DNA from: Platanthera guangdongensis
Taxonomy: Eukaryota > Streptophyta > Magnoliopsida > Asparagales > Orchidaceae
Reading direction: 5' to 3'
Assembly (NCBI GenBank): GCA_039583875.1
Contig: CM077151.1
Coordinates: 27,147,940-27,211,939, forward strand
DNA: 64,000 nucleotides
The position numbers and the translations under genes are program-made. Shown piece by piece: positions 1 to 11,430 of the stretch; position 1 is the stretch's first letter, and each line of letters begins with the position of its first letter. The notes beneath the pieces are model-generated. The model was not told the DNA's origin, did not search any database, and was given only the letters and a program-made list of their open reading frames with translations.

Positions 1-2
1 TG

Positions 3-1391
3 CTTTCTTACGTCGCAACAACATGGATAGAGCCTTACAAGGAATTGTTTGTTTCATGTTGGGTCGATAGATATATGCATTTGGGGAACACATCGACAAA
101 CCGTGTAGAGGGCGGACATAACCAACTTAAAAGGTTTCTTGAAGTATCAATTAGTAGTCTAACAACCGTATGGACAACTTTTGATCAGATAATCAACTTG
201 CAACATACAGAAATTAAAAGAATGTTTGGTCAAAGTAAGATTCATGTCGGCACGGTTTTCAAGGGTGCTCTTTATTCTGATCTTGTTGGCAGTGTTTCGA
301 TTGCAGCGCTAGAAATAATTAAGAAGGAAGTTGATTCAGTTAAAAATAGTGGTTTGGAGGCGGGCCAGTGTTCACATACCAGTAGATATACGATGGGTCT
401 ACCTTGTGCACATGAGTTGGAGTCGTATGTTATTCATGGTAATCCTTTGCCGGTATGGATGGTGAACAAACAATGGAAGCAATTAACTTTTTTTGACACA
501 AAACCCGAAGACAACATCAAGGTAGAGCCGAAGGATGCAAACAACATTGAAAATGATGTCGAGGAAATACTAAAAAAGTATAGTCACATAAGTGATCTAC
601 AAAGAAGAGAGATTAAAAGAAAGTTGCGTGAGATTGTCAATCCGGAGGCTAGTCAAACTATGGAGCCTAAAATGCCAACTAAAACTAAAGGCCGTCCGAA
701 GGGAAGTACAAAAAAGTTTATTGATGACTTCAAATCAACAAAAAGAGAGCTTTCTCATTTTGAGCATGTTCTACTCCATGAGGAACAACAATTAAAGACG
801 AAGAAGATCAAAGTAGCAAAGAAACTTCTGATTAGAAGAAGTGGATTTTTGGAGATGGTTCGTACACAAATGTCGTTGCACATGCGGGCACATATTCTTG
901 ATGTCATCGATGTAATGGGAGATGGTCATTGCGGCTTTACGGTTATAAGTATGGCACTAGGCATGGGCAATAATTAGATGCAAGTCCGTCGTGATTTAGT
1001 AAGTGAAGTACATAACAAATAAGTGTTATATAATGAGATATACGGAGTCTCGAGGACCATGAAATTATTGAAGTCTCTTGAATGTTGGGTGGTTCCAGCT
1101 CCACTTGAAAAGTGGATGACAATGCCCGATATGGGGTTATTAGTAGCGTCGTGCTATAACATTCAGTTGGTTTACGATTCAACTAATCAGTCATTCACAT
1201 TTCTGTCGTTGCATTCAGCTCCTATGACTACTCGAAAAATTGTTCATATGGGATATATAAATGACAATCATTTCATTATGTTGCGGATGAGAGAAGATTG
1301 TATAATGCCACAAATATTTCACGTATGGACGAGATACCATGAACAACAAGCGGATGAATGGAATATACCATATATCACACGACTTATTTAA
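3..1391 (+). pseudogene. MULE transposase C-terminus fused to OTU cysteine protease, stop-interrupted
   Basis: The reading frame is open from the left edge of the window, so the 5' part is missing. TNRVEGGHNQLK is the motif near the end of the Mutator-like transposase core. A degenerate SWIM zinc finger follows (about 368-420, ending GLPCAHEL), then a basic KGRPKGS linker. After that comes an OTU-type protease: Asp at 921-923 and Cys at 930-932 in GDGHCGF, and the catalytic His at 1269-1271 in DNHF. In-frame stops at 975-977 (TAG) and 1020-1022 (TAA) split the OTU domain, but the frame stays the same on both sides and ends at 1391. Transposase-OTU fusions are known among plant MULEs. I infer a dead autonomous-type element whose 5' half and terminal repeats are not visible here. 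Confidence 0.85.
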
Positions 1392-2000
1392 TCATAAGGT
1401 ATGCATATTTAAATAATATTTTTCAATGTTTATTACACTTTTTTATCATAAGTAATCACGATTTTTTTTTTCATAGTACTATTTTGGAGGCATTTTAATG
1501 ATCTTTGTGAAGAAAAATTTGAAAACTTTGGGTGATTGTCATGATTTAAAAAGAATGTACTGATAGTGTTATTAGTACTAATTTTTTTAAAGTTATTATT
1601 GTTCTTGTGTACTAATTATTGTTTTTTAATGATTTTTGGAATGCAGCAAAATCAAGGGATAATGAAGCTCACAAATATTTTTGGGGTGCCCGGATGTTAT
1701 TGTACTTTAATATTTTGTGGACTGGACTGTTTGACAAAAATATATTTTTGAGATACCTAGATTTGACTAGCTACTTTGTTAAGAACTTATTCTATATACC
1801 ATTATTTTAAAAAATTTTCATTTTTTGTGGGGTATGAATATCTATTGTGGGTACAATTATAATTTTGTGGTGTACAAATATCGGTGGGTACAAATAGCCA
1901 AATATGATCTGCGAATATCAATTCCCTGAAAAAAATGGGGGTAAACAAACACAAAAAATAGTGGTTGAAAAATAATCTTTTCAATTGCTTCTCAAAACAG
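1392..2000. other. AT-rich MULE 3' flank, no gene seen
   Basis: This stretch is AT-rich with poly-T tracts. The short ORFs have no recognisable domain. It may be the 3' non-coding part of the MULE, but I could not find its terminal inverted repeat. Confidence 0.4.
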
Positions 2001-2234
2001 GAAAAATTTTATGATGCTATGTTGGTTCATAGATCTATGTGATTTATGGATATTTTAATCAGTTTTACAGCAGTTTTATGGTTTTAAACTGAACTGTAAA
2101 ACTGCCGTAAAACTGAAAATTTTAAGCAGTTTTACTATGAAAATAACATTACTGCCGTAAAAATGTTGTAAAACTGCTTAAAATGTCCATGAGCCACATA
2201 GCTCTATGAACCACGGTGACACCATAAAATTTCC
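2001..2234. mobile_element. Mutator-type MITE, 234 bp
   Basis: The two ends form inverted repeats of about 40 bp (left gaaaaattttatgatgc, right the complement of gggaaattttatggtg, with ggttcatag and ctatgtg shared further in). Identical 10-bp direct repeats ctcaaaacag flank the element at 1991-2000 and 2235-2244. A 9-10 bp TSD with long TIRs is typical of Mutator-derived MITEs. The interior is itself made of shuffled gtaaaactg units and codes for nothing. Confidence 0.8.
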
Positions 2235-2244
2235 CTCAAAACAG

Positions 2245-2640
2245 AGCCAGGATCTGATAAGAATATGTGGGAAGAGTTAAGGATTTAAGGTTCACGAAGA
2301 GACGTCACACACGTGCAGCGAAGTGCAGCAGAAGATTTTCAGCGTGGAAACGCAGCCGAAGTATTGTTGGTGCCGTGGCAACTCGTTTGAAGCCAGTAAG
2401 GCCAATGGTATTGATGTTATTAATAACAAGATCGAATTTCTCTCCAGTTTAATGCGGCGAACATGATTATGTTACTCATGTTGCTATTTTTACGGTGATC
2501 TGCAAGCAGTCAAGCAGCTGGTTTCACTACCAACAATATAACACTCTGCCTGTTTCGATGACCATACCAGCGAGTTTAGTCAGGACCCCGCGTCTTATTA
2601 AATGAACAAATAAAGTCCTAATAAATGAATTATCGACCAA
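2245..2640. other. unassigned
   Basis: Mixed-composition DNA with a 61-codon ORF that I do not recognise. No repeat structure was found. Confidence 0.3.
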
Positions 2641-4692
2641 GTAACACGTTACAGAATTAAAGTCAAGCAGAAGTAGTTTTTCAACCACAAGAGGAATGTC
2701 CACTATATATGATAGGAATTAAAACACATAACCAAATGTTTGGCCTTAGGCTCGTACAAGCTGTTCATAGCAAGTGTTTAAACTTCTACATGGTTTATAG
2801 ACATCGACAAGCGGTCCGGCAACACATGAAAGCAATAAACACGACACTTTGACATTTGAGGGTCAACACAGCAACGACCTTCAGCCCGCTATTTCTCACT
2901 TGGCTTGCCTACACCTGCACAGGTACAATCCACGACGATGTGGCAAAACAAAACAATCGACAACTTTAGCTGATCACAACGGTGTAACGACATCACCCAA
3001 TTCCTAGGGTGACGGTACTTCTTCCATGCAAGCAAGTAGTGTAATAATATATATCTAAACAGGAAAGTGCGGCTACTTATAAGCCGAACACAATCAATAT
3101 ATACACAATCGATCGTCGCAAACGGTGACATGCACGACCACACGTTTCGTGCTCTCAAGGCACGCTTTTGGTGCACTCCCCGCGTCCCGCCTCCATCATA
3201 AGTATCACAAACTTAGATGGTATTTGAGCTACTGTCGGTCGTAAGCTATTACGTTTCTCAAACTTCCCCAAGATCAAGCAGTGCACCGATGAGCTACCTC
3301 TTCACCGACTAGCAAGGGACAGGTTCGGATCAGCTTCGCCCGACTCAGTCACCGTGAACAACTAGCACGATGTGGGTACGACTTCACTTTGGCCCGTTAA
3401 TATAATAACCAACGTTATCTCACAAGGTCGGCACACAAGACCACCAAAGCTAGACACATCGAGGCTTTCATCTTAACACGCTACGCACCTTATCCCCATG
3501 ACATGGGCTTCACGATCAATCATCAGCAGCACTGAATTTTGTCTAGTTAGTTATCACCACGATAATACAATAGTCGGGCGATATCAGCAGAGCATTTGTT
3601 TTCTATTACAACCATGGGTGTTGTAATACCCCCATCTGTCATGAAAAATATAACAGAAGGTCATGTCGGGGCCCCACGCCATATTCCACGGACAGTCAGT
3701 GGAGTTATGCATTGAAACCAAAATATACACGTATCTTAACTCAGAGTTACATTATAGTGGAAGGTTTTAAATAAAAAGAACTCACGCTTAGGAATGTCCA
3801 CTAACGAAACCACAAGAATGACATGTACACAAATAGTTTTGGCCTTAAGGTCTTACAACTGTTTACATAAATAAATATTTTACTTACATCAGCACGCAGA
3901 CCGGCGGCACTTAAAGGGAAAACTATAAACAAGCACTTGGGCCTTCGAGGGCCAACCAGCATAGTGAAAGGGCTTCAACCCGCTACTTCCTGCTCCGCTC
4001 TCCAATACCAGCACAAGTATAGTCCACGAAGACGTGACAAACAAAGCAACGATCAGCTTTAGCTGACCAATTTATAACTACCTCACCACTCACTCGGGGC
4101 GGCAGTGCTCCTTCCCTACAAACAAGTATAATTTCAGTATATCTATATATCAACCACCATAGACATTGGCATGCACGGTCACACACACCGTGCACTCAGG
4201 GCACATTATTGGTGTACTGGATTCTCAGTCCCACCATTTTCCACAACCCCAGACTTGATGGTTCAACATTGAGCTTTTACCATCAAGGCCACCATACCTT
4301 ACGGACTCTCCCAAAATCAAATGGTGCGTTGAGGAGCTGCCTCTTCACCAACCAGTAAGGGGCGGTTCGGATCAGCATTGAATGTGCCCAAATCGTCGGA
4401 ATCACACTGTCACGATGCGGGTACGACTTCACCTCGTCTCGTTAATTTGATAACCAATATCATCTCAAACGATCGTCTCTCGTGGCCAACATGCTGGGTT
4501 CTCCAGGCCTCTTACGCTTCCTGATGCTACCCACCCAGTCCCCAGGACCTAGGCTTCGCACCTCCAACAAATAGCTCACTTGGAGCTACCGCCAATGGTA
4601 AAGCTATTGCGAGGCGATATCAAAAAGTGCTTTGATTCTGGTACAACTTTGGGTTTTCCTGGAGTACACCTACAGGACTATCCGCGGCAACC
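2640..4692 (-). repeat. two diverged copies of a gypsy LTR-like sequence
   Basis: About 2640-3530 and 3780-4500 are diverged direct repeats. Shared landmarks in the same order are: ggaatgtccact; tttggcctta followed by acaagctgtt / acaactgttt; ggtccggc / gaccggcggc; a cacgaagacgtg-like block; and gcgggtacgacttcac. The spacing and wording resemble long chromovirus LTRs read on the - strand. I see no protein in either copy. The exact LTR borders could not be set. Confidence 0.45.
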
Positions 4693-5568
4693 TGTAACAC
4701 CCTCTGACCCTATAACTACACGTTTAACTACGGAGTCTTCTCCGACACGCAAATCAATCATCACCAATCCAGACCAACTTGTATAGATGAGCTTCACACA
4801 ACATGTATATTTCGTACTTCGATTTTAGATTCTATATGCAATTATATCAGGGATACTCTCTATCAAACCTTTTGAATTTTTTTTTCATCACCAATTGGTG
4901 AGGGTTTCCATGCAAACATGCCAAGTAAAAACTTCACTTATCCAAAAAGAGAATCATTACCCTTGAAGATCGTTTAGGAGTCATGAACATGGATTTGATC
5001 TGAATGGAAACGTTTGCAACGTCTTCCCCTCGATGGATATCACCTTGGCTCACGATTCCAATCTCAAGAACTCCTCAAATAGCTCTTTAGAGAGCTGGAT
5101 CAGACTTCTTCTCCCTTTCTTTTTTTCCTAAGCTCGAAGAGAGAGTGAGAGCGAGAGAGAGTGTGTGAATATCCTTTCACACACGCCTCTAGTTAAGATG
5201 CACGAGAGTAATCCTGGCCTTGGGATTCTCATGGCAAAACAAATGAATGGTCGTGATTCAATGGACCATTCTCTTTTAAATTTGCTAACGGTGGTTTTTT
5301 TCAGCACCGCTTTGTCGCTTAACGATCGCCTCAGCATCTCTCAACATGTGGAATGTTATCGACAGCGGTATTGCTATCACTTGTCGGTAGCTCATCGAGA
5401 CAACATGACGTTGTGTCGAGATCACCATAAGTTGGTGTCGAGATCACTTGACGATGTACTTGGCATCAACAAACCACTATCGTCGGCAGTATCTCGCTAT
5501 CGCCGAGCGATAGCTTTCAGTAACCAGAAAATAGTCGTTTTCAAACATGGGAAACCATGGGCGTTACA
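4693..5568 (-). repeat. chromovirus 3' LTR
   Basis: This 876-bp segment is bounded by tgtaacaccc and gggcgttaca, giving the TGTAAC...GTTACA ends of an LTR. On the - strand it follows directly after the polypurine tract. It contains a purine-rich (GA)n stretch at 5140-5170. The short ORFs inside have no domain. Confidence 0.7.
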
Positions 5569-5580
5569 GATCTCCCCCCT
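5569..5580 (-). other. polypurine tract of the chromovirus
   Basis: On the - strand this reads aggggggaga, directly before the LTR start TGTAACGCCC. Just upstream lies the conserved tttcgggacgaaattt stretch found at the 3' end of chromovirus internal regions. It fixes the - orientation. Confidence 0.7.
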
Positions 5581-5589
5581 GTAAGAAAT

Positions 5590-6597
5590 TTCGTCCCGAA
5601 ATTTAAATAACTCAAAAAACAACAAAGAAGTACAAAATATAAAAATTATACCTCAACGGAACAGCTCGGGAAATTCCTCGATTATAGTTTGCTCGCGTTC
5701 CCACGATAGTTTCTCGCGGCCACAGTTGTCCCAACGGAGCTTGACCGTTCTGATCGACTTGTTCTGTAGCTTAACCTCCGTGTCTTCGATTTGAATAAGC
5801 CCGACTTTCGTTATCAACTAACTATCGGTCGGCAGCAGATCCGCAATAACCACTTGCGCAGGTTCTTGCACCGTCTTTCGCAGCACTGATACGTGAAATA
5901 CATCATGCAATTCACTCAACTCTACTAAAAGATCAAGATGATAGACAGCTTCACCAACCCGTTCAATAATCTCAGATGACTCAGGGAACCTCGAGCTTAG
6001 CTTTTAAAAGCGTCGAATTCCGAAAACACCTTTGAACGGCTTGATGTTGAGATAAAGTCAATCGCCAACCGCAAACTCAACGTTTTGGTGGTTGTCATTG
6101 TAGTACTTTGTATGCCTATCTTGAGCAATCAACATTCGCTCTCAAATCAAACGTATCATTGAAGTTGCATCTTTGACGTCTTTACCCTTATACAGCTTTA
6201 ATTCACCTATTTCTACCCAAATCAACGAAGTACGACACTTCTTACCGTATAAAGTCTCGAAGAGCATCATCTTAATACTTGTTTGATAGCTATTATTATA
6301 TGTGAACTCGATTATAAAGAGATGATCCACACACCCCCGAAATCCAAGGCGCGCATATGGAGCATATCATTCATTGTCCGGTTTACCCTATCGGTCCGAC
6401 AATCTGTTTGTGAATGAAAGGTCGTGCTGAACTTCAATTTAGTACCCAACAATTGATGGATTAGCCTCCAATCATTCAAAGTGAAATGTTCTGTCTCGGT
6501 CACTAACAATGCTACGGGGCGCACCGTACAATCATACTATGTTGTCAACATAAAGCTTTGTCAACTTTTCCACTGAATTATCCCTCTTGTTCGGAAT
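5590..6597 (-). pseudogene. chromovirus integrase C-terminal half plus chromodomain, degraded
   Basis: Read from 6597 down, shifting frames give a recognisable Ty3-gypsy integrase. The parts in order are: core end (SVEKLTKLYVDN, FHSQTD), the EFTYNNSYQTSI and FETLYGKKCR motifs (6142-6330), the HTKYYNDNHQ region, the GPY/F-like module ending VFHVSVLRKTV (about 5880-5930), and a chromodomain-like end (VKLRWDN, LSWERE, near 5660-5760). The chromodomain puts it among the chromoviruses, probably the Tekay/Del group. Several stops and frameshifts make it dead. It continues the integrase N-terminal piece at 9149-9553, from which a 2.5-kb block separates it. Confidence 0.8.
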
Positions 6598-7297
6598 GAA
6601 ATGTGAAAACTCTTATTCCAATCTCCACAAATGATTCAAGAATTGAGCGTAGTTTCAATAAAATATCACCGTAAAGGATAAAGATACACAGTACAAAAAA
6701 AACATAACACCACATTTTATTCCATTTATATACATTTACTTGCATATGGTATTTACAAAAAACAAGAAATTTAATTGTACTCATTACAAAAGGCACAGTC
6801 ATAATCCTCGAAGGTAACTTTATGTTTTTCTGGAGCTTCCTCGTTCCCGATAAAAATCTTGAGCCATATTTTTTGCTTGATCCTCGGTGCACTTTCGCTT
6901 AGCTTCCTCTATCGGGGGGACTTTTTGTGATGCACGTGCTGACGCTCCTGTTACTTAAAAAGAGTCCTCAATGGGTTAGTCATAGACAAATGACTATGTG
7001 AGCAAGATATTTTGTGAACTAATATACACATAGACAATGAGAGACAATAATATGAATACATAACAATAAATTAATATTCAGTATTTGCTCTCAAAGTTCT
7101 CAACATTTCTTGATCTCCACTTCGATGTTTAGTTACATAAAGTAGGAAATATTAAGGAATGCAACTTGAATTGGGCCCCACCTCTTTAGGGCAAAAATCC
7201 AGGCAAAACTCTTACTAGTGAATCCAACAGTAGAAAATCTCTGCATCATAAGATTCATTCATTAACATTTTCTTACACAGAGTTTTATTAATTTATT
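6598..7297. other. AT-rich block interrupting the chromovirus
   Basis: This is the left part of the roughly 2.5-kb segment (6598-9148) that separates the two pieces of the chromovirus integrase. It is AT-rich and no coding domain is recognised. I infer one or more insertions, but found no clear terminal repeats. Confidence 0.35.
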
Positions 7298-7702
7298 ATG
7301 TTGTCGTATTGGAACGACCACTATGTGAGCACAAAGGATGAGTATTTGGCCCCTCAGGAGAAGCTCATATTGACGACGAGATCACTCGCCTCCTTGAGGG
7401 AGGAGCATGACCGCGATGTTTCTCGATTCCATTGGATGGGGTCCGGGTTGAAGTCCGAATTGGAGAATGTACGTGCGACATTGGAGGTAGAGAAGACACT
7501 GGTGGAGAGGACCACCCAGATGTTGAAGCATTCCCAGGAGGAAAACCACCAGCTTAGAGACTCGACTTCGGGAGATGAGAACCCAATTGGAGATGCTGTC
7601 TTTTGACAGCCGTGTGTCGGGGCTGAAGGCCGCTGGACTCGCGGAGTACTTGGAGTCATTGGACTACATGCGAGACTGTCGCCTGATTGCGGATTTCAAT
7701 TA
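7298..7702 (+). pseudogene. coiled-coil protein fragment, gag-like, frameshifted
   Basis: A 102-codon frame is rich in Glu, Leu, Lys and Arg with heptad-like spacing (SLASLREEHDRDV, ENVRATLEVEKTLVERT). Near 7590 the coding sense moves to another frame, giving RVSGLKAAGLAEYLESLDYM and then RLIADFN before a stop near 7700. Such coiled-coil C-termini occur in gag-like ORFs of plant gypsy elements. I do not recognise a specific family, and no start or upstream domain is visible. Confidence 0.4.
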
Positions 7703-8860
7703 AGAAACAAGAAACTCACAAATACCTTTCCTTTTACCAAATCCTTTTCAGCGTCATCATCACGCTTATCCTGTGACGCCATCATCTGAACTCGCGGCCA
7801 TGGAAACTACTGAAATAGTACACACTTTAACTGCGTTGCGTCACTTAATATTCGTAGCGTTGTTGTTTAAAAGATTTAGGAAAAAGACGTTTTAAATTCG
7901 TCAAAATATGAAAGTCAACTCAAATAAACGACAAAATTAAAATACTTATATTTATACTCGTTGTCCAACCCAAACTCAGTCTTCAAACAATGCTGTCGAC
8001 AAAAAAATCAGCCGCTAAACAACACAAAATCAGTGTCCAAACAACACAAAATTAGCCTCTAAATAGGGCTGTCCAGCAAAACACAAAGCATAAAAACGAT
8101 CAAAATTGATAAGATAAAACACTGGCTTAACCAGTCCCAAAAAAACAGCACAACCGGCCCAAAACAGTCCAAAAAATAATAATTATAAACTTAATAACAA
8201 TCCCAAATCAGAAATTTTTCTAACAATGGTTTCAAACCAACAAGGCGGCAACAATATAAGAAAAAAGGCATCTTTACAGCAAAAGAGGGAGGAAGGTGCC
8301 GCATAATCAATCTTACTTGGATGCGCTGAGGTTCAACGAAGTTATTCTAAAATCCTTGGTGGAGGCACTGAAGAAGAACACATGAGGTAGGGGAGAAAAC
8401 AACAGCTCAAAACCATCTGCTAAGGAGTCAAAAACCAACAACAGAAAATCACAAATCCAACGGCTTTGGAAGACGGCACGACAAAGAAAGTAGCGACACA
8501 ACACATAAGAAAGAGAGAGAGAGAGAGCTTGCAGGAGATAGTAGCAGAGCACAGGCATGGGTTCCACGACACAAGAGCAGCGACACAGAGCAGCGATTAC
8601 TCAGAGGAAGAAAGGAAGAAGAGGAGCAGTAGTCAGGAAGTGGAGGTAGTAGGGAAGAAGAAGCAGCAGTACACGCATAATCAGGAGTGGGGGAAGATGA
8701 ATGAGCGGAAGACGGAGATATTAACTCCTCTTATTAATGGGAGGCAGCGATAAGCGACAGATATGAAGCCAAACAACATCAATGCACCGATCCAGGTACC
8801 ACCAAACTAAGCCTAAGTCAAACAACATCAAATATACAGCTCAATTGGTGATGAGAAGTG
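7703..8860. other. unassigned repeat-rich DNA with (GA)n tract
   Basis: Low-complexity A-rich sequence with repeated aacaacac / aaccagtccc wording and a gagagagagagag microsatellite at about 8512-8527. ORFs on both strands lack domains. Confidence 0.3.
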
Positions 8861-8873
8861 AAAGAACTTTATA

Positions 8874-8932
8874 GTTAAGCGTGCTCGGGCTGGAGTAATC
8901 TTAAGACGGGTGACCTCCTAGGAAGTCCCTGT
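8874..8932 (+). repeat. 5S rRNA-derived fragment, Cassandra-like
   Basis: The stretch starting gttaagcgtgctcgggc and running through gggtgacctcctaggaagtcc closely matches the 3' half of plant 5S rRNA, including the internal control region. The 5' half is absent, so it is not a working 5S gene. Plant Cassandra TRIM elements carry a 5S-derived promoter in their LTRs, which makes a Cassandra LTR remnant the best explanation. I could not locate its LTR ends, partner LTR or primer-binding site. Confidence 0.6.
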
Positions 8933-9148
8933 AGGGTCGCTTAACTGGATCACTTATCATCAAAGGGAGGCTGCAACCTCCAACAACATGTCGATGGATT
9001 GAGAGGGGTTGGGGTGCACGATATGCAGTCTATTTATGGCTGAATCCTTTCGAGCGTGGTGTCGGGGGTGTCTGCGATCATCCTTTCAAGTCGTGGGTTG
9101 GGGATGTCGTTATATGAAGTGCGATACCTTTGTCAATCGGTCAAACTG
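8933..9148. other. right part of the block interrupting the chromovirus
   Basis: No recognisable coding or repeat structure. It may include the remainder of the 5S-bearing element. Confidence 0.25.
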
Positions 9149-9553
9149 TCAATACAATATTGATAACGACTTTAGGAAACCTCCAGACTTCTGACATTCA
9201 GCCTTCACCAGGGCGCAAGTATGACATTTTGCCAAATAAAGAGCTATGACCTTCATTCCTGGCCACTGACACAATTTTTTCATGGTATTGAATATTTTTG
9301 TGCTCCCCGGGTAGATTGAATACTTTGTAAAGTGTGTCTCATACATAACTTCCTCTCATAATTTACCCACGTTCGGGACACACAATTGACTGTCCTTCAT
9401 AAAAGACCTTTGACAACAGAAAACTAGGAATTTGACCCATTCACGGTCTTTGCCAAGTAGCGTTTCATGCTGCCATCAAACTCCAACGCTTGCTGGATCC
9501 TGTCTGCGAGGTCATATTGCACCTCCATCCAGTTGACTCTGAGATCGCCAACC
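9149..9553 (-). pseudogene. chromovirus integrase zinc-binding (H2C2) domain, partial
   Basis: On the - strand the 65-codon frame at 9149-9346 shows the Ty3-gypsy integrase H2C2 module: HFTKYSI, PGSTKI, WPGMK, then CHTCALVKAE. Upstream, to about 9553, a linker reads LADRIQQALEFDG. The matching core and C-terminal parts lie at 5590-6597, so this is the upstream piece of the same - strand chromovirus. The frame is broken near 9350-9430. Confidence 0.8.
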
Positions 9554-9575
9554 GTTGTTTGGGATCCCGCGCGCC

Positions 9576-10735
9576 ATGTTGAGCGATCGACGCTGTGGGG
9601 TACGGTCACCCGCCACCCGAACCCGCCCCCCGGTCGGGTGCGTTTGGTCGACCGCACCCGCTAGGAGCGGCCGACGCTGCGACCGCAAGACGCGGTCGGC
9701 GCTAAGACCGTCCCCCCACCTTGCTCGCCTGCGGCCGACCGCGACTCTTCTTCCTCCCCCGACGGCCGCCTGCCGTCCGTGACTCATTGCCCGTGAATCG
9801 TTGATGGTCACCCTCCTCCACCGTCTGATCGTTCCGTCGCGATCTTCGTTGTCCATTACGTGGGTAACCACCCACGTAACCAACGGCGTAGCCGTCGTTA
9901 TTAGTGAGGAAAATTCATTTAATTAATAATGGTATGCGCATAAAAAATTATGAAAATAATGTGCATTAAAAACTACACCAAATATGGTATGCGCCTAGTA
10001 ATTTATGTGGTTACGGTGTGCAGATAACAACATAACTACCATAACTACCACTTGAGGCCTATAAAAAGGCTCACAGACTTCTCTTATTTCTAAATTTTCT
10101 CCCCCTAACTTTCTTCTTCCTCAGGCCGGAACTATGTAAAAATCTTCCTACGAGCCACCTCCTCCCGTCGATTGATCCAAAAATTTGTCGAAGTCCACAA
10201 CGCTCTAGAGAAGAAGACGCATCATCGGCCTCTCCAAAAAGTCTCATACGTGTGAGGCATTCTGCAAGTTCCCACCAACGAATCTCTTACGCGCCTCACA
10301 ACAGTGTTTAGCATCCGGGCAGAGCCCGAGAACGTCCGTCACCTTTAGAAAGAGATAAAAATCGAGTTTTGTGTGAGGTGGTCTGTCGCCCATCGAGCGC
10401 ATCTGTGCTTTCTCTCACCCCCAATCCGTAACGAGTAGCGGTCTGTCGCTCTCGATTTCATTGACAACTTGTAAACTGTCGTTGAATGTGAAATTTGACC
10501 GGCACCGAACCGGTCACATGGTTTTTTACCCAGTTGATGAGTTTTTTCACATAAAAAATCTTCTTGTGTGCTCATCAATTTACTCTATGACTATTTGCGC
10601 GCTCGACCGTTCAAAAGGCTAAGACAGTCTAATTTAGTCCAATCTACCAAGTGCTTTGAGTTGTCCGCAACAATTAACTATTCTTTTGTCCGGGTTGTGC
10701 TCAATATGGATTGAATATATCATCTAACAATTTAC
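9576..10735 (+). repeat. old LTR-like sequence (left copy)
   Basis: It starts with tgttgagcgatcg after a break in the chromovirus linker. It then runs through a GC-rich part (9576-9780), a TATA-like ctataaaaagg at 10059-10069 and a pyrimidine-rich leader. It ends with a segment (about 10430-10690) matching 13270-13520: a gtctgtcgc / cctgtcgcc block, ttttcacataaaaa / ttttacacgtaaaaa, and ctaagacagtcta / ctaatacagtcta. I read this pair as old LTRs in + orientation, probably from one non-autonomous element. Borders are approximate. Confidence 0.45.
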
Positions 10736-11430
10736 TAAGTTAATTATATGTTCATTTACAGATTCAAGAAGACCAAGTGTTGCGGATCACTCGATGCTTT
10801 AATAGATCAGACTAATTTAATCATCTTAGCCTGCAAAGCGGCCAAGTGAGCTAACAGTTACAGAAAAGTGAGATATGATAAAATAATTTTTTAATGTGTA
10901 AAACCCCGAAAAAGGGTGAAAACTATGTGATCGGAGCCGCGCCGACCAAATCATTATTATTTATTGATTGTTGTACATGAGTTTTTAAAAGAATTGAGAA
11001 CGACAGACCGTTCCTTGTTATAATTATTGAGGAGAAAGAGAATGCAGGTCCCGGAGGGTGACAGATTGCCGCTTACAGAGCTAAATAATTCTTCTTATAC
11101 TGTGTAGAGCGATGCTTCAGTTATATTATGGATTCCTCTGTTGGTACTTGAAAGCGGGAGCGACGTGCCTTACACGTCCTGGTACTTGCAACCTGAAAGC
11201 ACGGGTGGCGCGTTATGCGAGCCTAAACCTCTACGACTTGTCGACCTATTGCGCTCAGAGGAATCTTGGGCAGTCGACTTGGTGTTAACTGATGGACCAT
11301 GTAACATCCCGTCTTTTATTGGACCATTAAAACCTTAGCGGACCTAATAAAAGTGACTCAAATCCCTACCCCTGGATCCACAAGCGGTAGGAGGTGATCA
11401 TATTTCAGGATTTTGAGCTAGAGAACTTGG
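10736..11430. other. unassigned interior between LTR-like copies
   Basis: No domain is recognised. A 65-codon ORF at 11141-11338 ends beside tgtaacatcccgtc, which resembles a gypsy LTR start, but no partner was found. Confidence 0.3.

Noticed and set aside
7298..7606. stand-alone coiled-coil host gene
   Set aside because: The coding sense continues in another frame, there is no promoter or exon structure, and it lies in transposon debris.
8874..8932. functional 5S rRNA gene
   Set aside because: Only the 3' half is present and it carries changes from the plant consensus.
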